Source: Cupriavidus sp. WKF15 (GTDB taxonomy: Bacteria; Pseudomonadota; Gammaproteobacteria; Burkholderiales; Burkholderiaceae). Taken from it: a stretch of 64,000 bases of DNA. The stretch covers positions 434,001-498,000 of the forward strand of contig NZ_CP119572.1 in NCBI RefSeq assembly GCF_029278605.1, in the 5' to 3' direction. Made by a program: the position numbers and the translations under genes. The first letter of the stretch is position 1, and every line of letters starts with the position of its first letter. Under the pieces are notes generated by a model that was given only the letters and a program-made list of their open reading frames with translations, had not been told where the DNA came from and did not search any database. Shown here one piece after another: positions 62,501 through 64,000 of this stretch.

Positions 62501-63277
62501 ATGAGCATCAGCACCAGCATCGACCACGGCATCCTGACGATCGAATTCGACCGTGCCGAAAAGAAGAACGCCATCACGGCGGCGATGTACCAGGCCATGG
62601 CCGACGCGCTGCGCACGGCCGAGGCCGACCCCGCGGTCCGCGTCATCCTGATCCGCGGCAAGGACGAGATCTTCACCGCCGGCAACGACCTGGAAGATTT
62701 CATGCAGCGCCCGCCCACCGGCGGCGACGGCGTGGAGCAGGCCCCGGTGTTCCAGTTCCTGGACCAGATCAGCCACGCGAGCAAGCCGGTTGTCGCGGCG
62801 GTTAGCGGCGCGGCCGTAGGGGTGGGCACCACGCTGCTGCTGCACTGCGACTTCGTCTATGCATCGGAGACGGCGAAGCTGTCGCTGCCGTTCGCGCAGC
62901 TCGGCCTTTGCCCGGAGGCGGCATCGAGCCTGTTGCTGCCGCGCCTGGTCGGCTACCAGCGCGCTGCCGAGAAGCTGATGCTGGGCGAGCCCTTTGGCGC
63001 ACAGGAAGCACACCAGCTCGGCCTGGTCACGCGCGTGCTGCCGGTGGCGGAGCTGCATGCCTTTGCGCTGCAGCAGGCGCGCAAGCTGGCCGCGCTACCG
63101 GCCTCGTCGCTGCGCGAGACCAAGCGGCTGATGAAGGGCAATGACGTGGCGGCCGTGGAAAGAAAGATGGCCGAGGAAGGCGAGGTATTCCGGCGCATGC
63201 TGGTGGCGCCGGAGGCGAAGGAGGCGTTCACGGCTTTCTTCGAGAAGCGCAAGCCGGATTTTACGAAGTTCAGCTGA
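62501..63277 (+). CDS. Enoyl-CoA hydratase/isomerase family protein
   Basis: 258 residues, crotonase fold. TIEFDRAEKKNAITAAMYQAM starts the fold; FTAGNDLEDFM and VSGAAVGVGTTLLLHCDFVYA supply the oxyanion hole. The second active-site region is LPFAQLGLCPEAASSLLLPRLVG, where the hydratase Glu of the PExxxG motif is shifted. The first hydratase Glu position has no acidic residue, so isomerase or another crotonase activity is as likely as hydration. It lies 48 bases after the DegV gene and ends the plus-strand fatty-acid genes. Confidence 0.9.
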   Translation: MSISTSIDHGILTIEFDRAEKKNAITAAMYQAMADALRTAEADPAVRVILIRGKDEIFTAGNDLEDFMQRPPTGGDGVEQAPVFQFLDQISHASKPVVAAVSGAAVGVGTTLLLHCDFVYASETAKLSLPFAQLGLCPEAASSLLLPRLVGYQRAAEKLMLGEPFGAQEAHQLGLVTRVLPVAELHAFALQQARKLAALPASSLRETKRLMKGNDVAAVERKMAEEGEVFRRMLVAPEAKEAFTAFFEKRKPDFTKFS

Positions 63278-63328
63278 CTCGGCGAAGCGGCGAGCCATCC
63301 CGATAAGGCTTCTCTACCGGAGGCGTGG

Positions 63329-63358
63329 CTCCCCTCTCCCGCGAGCGGGAGAGGGGAG
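63329..63358. repeat. Perfect GC-rich palindrome at a convergent junction
   Basis: CTCCCCTCTCCCGC (63329-63342), GA, GCGGGAGAGGGGAG (63345-63358): a perfect 14-bp stem between the converging enoyl-CoA hydratase and thioesterase genes. Same core as at 28098-28123. Confidence 0.8.
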
Positions 63359-63364
63359 AAACCA

Positions 63365-63766
63365 TCAAGTCGGCAATACCCTCGGCTGCCGGCTTTCATC
63401 CGTCGCCACATACGTCAGCGTGGCTTCCGTCACCTTGACGATCTCATTGCTGTGCCGCATGCGCTGCGCGTAGACCTCGACCGACACCGTGATCGAGGTG
63501 CGGCCGGTTTTCTCGATCTCGGCATAGAAGCTCACCAGGTCGCCGACGAATACCGGGTGCTTGAACAGGAAGGAATTGACCGCAACCGTGGCCACGCGGC
63601 CCTGGGCGCGTTCCACCGCGGGGATGGACCCGGCGATATCCACCTGCGCCATGATCCAGCCGCCGAACACGTCGCCATGCACATTGGCGTCGGCGGGCAT
63701 CGGGACAACGCGAAGGGCGGGACTCTTGCCGGCTGGCAGGGCGGGAACGGTATGGGGCGAATTCAT
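63365..63766 (-). CDS. Acyl-CoA thioesterase, hotdog fold (YciA-like)
   Basis: 133 residues. The hotdog signature is NVHGDVFGGWIMAQVDIAGS with the catalytic Asp, followed by VAVNSFLFKHPVFVGDLVSFYAEI and TSITVSVEVYAQRM. YciA-like enzymes release fatty acids from acyl-CoA and often act broadly. The start at 63766 (MNSPHTV) is chosen by homology; the frame is open further. It is on the minus strand opposite the fatty-acid genes and ends a few bases after the palindrome, and its 5' end is 120 bases from the ABC exporter on the other strand. Confidence 0.9.
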   Translation of the reverse strand: MNSPHTVPALPAGKSPALRVVPMPADANVHGDVFGGWIMAQVDIAGSIPAVERAQGRVATVAVNSFLFKHPVFVGDLVSFYAEIEKTGRTSITVSVEVYAQRMRHSNEIVKVTEATLTYVATDESRQPRVLPT

Positions 63767-63886
63767 TGCGGGAGACCGGAAAGGGAGGGGAGGAGGGCGG
63801 TGCTGCCCCGGCGGCCGCAGCCGGGAGGCGTCCTGCCGGCCGGCGCGATCTCTGCGACAATCGGCCATTGGCCAGAATTCTAACGT

Positions 63887-64000
63887 ATGCGCCGCTATTC
63901 CACGACCGCGGAACCGTCCCCCGCACGGCCCGCCACCCTGTTTCCCGGCCAGCGCCCGCCCCGCAGCGACTGGCAGACCGTACGCAACCTGCTGCCCTAT
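63887..64000 (+). CDS. ATM1-type ABC exporter, 5' end
   Basis: Only the first 38 codons are inside the window. MRRYSTTAEPSPARP is followed by SDWQTVRNLLPY at the edge, the usual start of Burkholderiaceae ATM1-type exporters of the ABC B family, fused membrane-ATPase proteins linked to glutathione-bound metal or Fe-S precursors. The frame stays open to the end of the window. The call rests on this short N-terminus and so is tentative. Confidence 0.55.
   Translation, partial: MRRYSTTAEPSPARPATLFPGQRPPRSDWQTVRNLLPY

Overview
The window is a 64-kb stretch of high-GC, gene-dense chromosome from a betaproteobacterium, most likely Burkholderiaceae and close to Cupriavidus or Ralstonia. I infer this from the codon bias, the ilvA-queF pair, the otsB-GH15-otsA set, the DUF3683 dehydrogenase fusion and the ubiE/ubiJ/ubiB neighbourhood; no rRNA marker is present. 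I see no prophage, transposase, CRISPR array, tRNA or rRNA. The content is housekeeping plus metabolic accessory modules.

Layout. 1-1094: end of a class III aminotransferase. 1200-7650: a type IV pilus minor-pilin operon (pilE, fimT, pilV, pilW, pilX, pilY1) with a good sigma70 promoter in front and a hairpin terminator behind. 7814-9381: a small secreted protein and a class I/II aminotransferase. 9395-14756 (minus): a TetR regulator, HlyD adaptor, ABC ATPase, ABC-2 permease and outer-membrane factor, forming one drug-efflux operon that resembles CecR-YbhGFSR of E. coli. 14973-16349: an outer-membrane porin. 16519-18908 (minus): ilvA-queF. 19194-23286: trehalose genes otsB and otsA with a GH15 hydrolase between them; then a pterin carbinolamine dehydratase.

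23742-31887 (minus): a complete operon for a molybdenum hydroxylase of the Cox family (coxS, coxL, coxM, coxD-like, coxE-like, coxG, xdhC-like, mocA-like). The large subunit carries AYRGAGR, the form II signature, so CO is probably not the main substrate.

32154-44770: a YqaA-type membrane protein, a 1324-residue FAD/Fe-S dehydrogenase fusion, a HIT protein, an SbmA-like ABC exporter, then DUF971, ubiE, a Tim44-like protein, ubiJ, ubiB and a thiol methyltransferase, mostly ubiquinone biosynthesis. 44804-54816: a repeat-containing periplasmic protein, a sodium:solute symporter, an FmdB protein, DUF502, aspS, a coiled-coil membrane protein, nudB, a YbhP-like phosphatase, mobB (minus) and a ClsB-like cardiolipin synthase.

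55098-63766: a fatty-acid beta-oxidation locus (TetR regulator with a promoter/operator, acyl-CoA dehydrogenase, a bifunctional hydroxyacyl-CoA dehydrogenase/enoyl-CoA hydratase, thiolase, a DegV protein, a second enoyl-CoA hydratase and a thioesterase). The window ends in the first codons of an ATM1-type ABC exporter. Two families of short palindromic repeats lie between genes: a 67-bp-period element at two convergent junctions, and CCCTCTCCCGC-type palindromes at three others.
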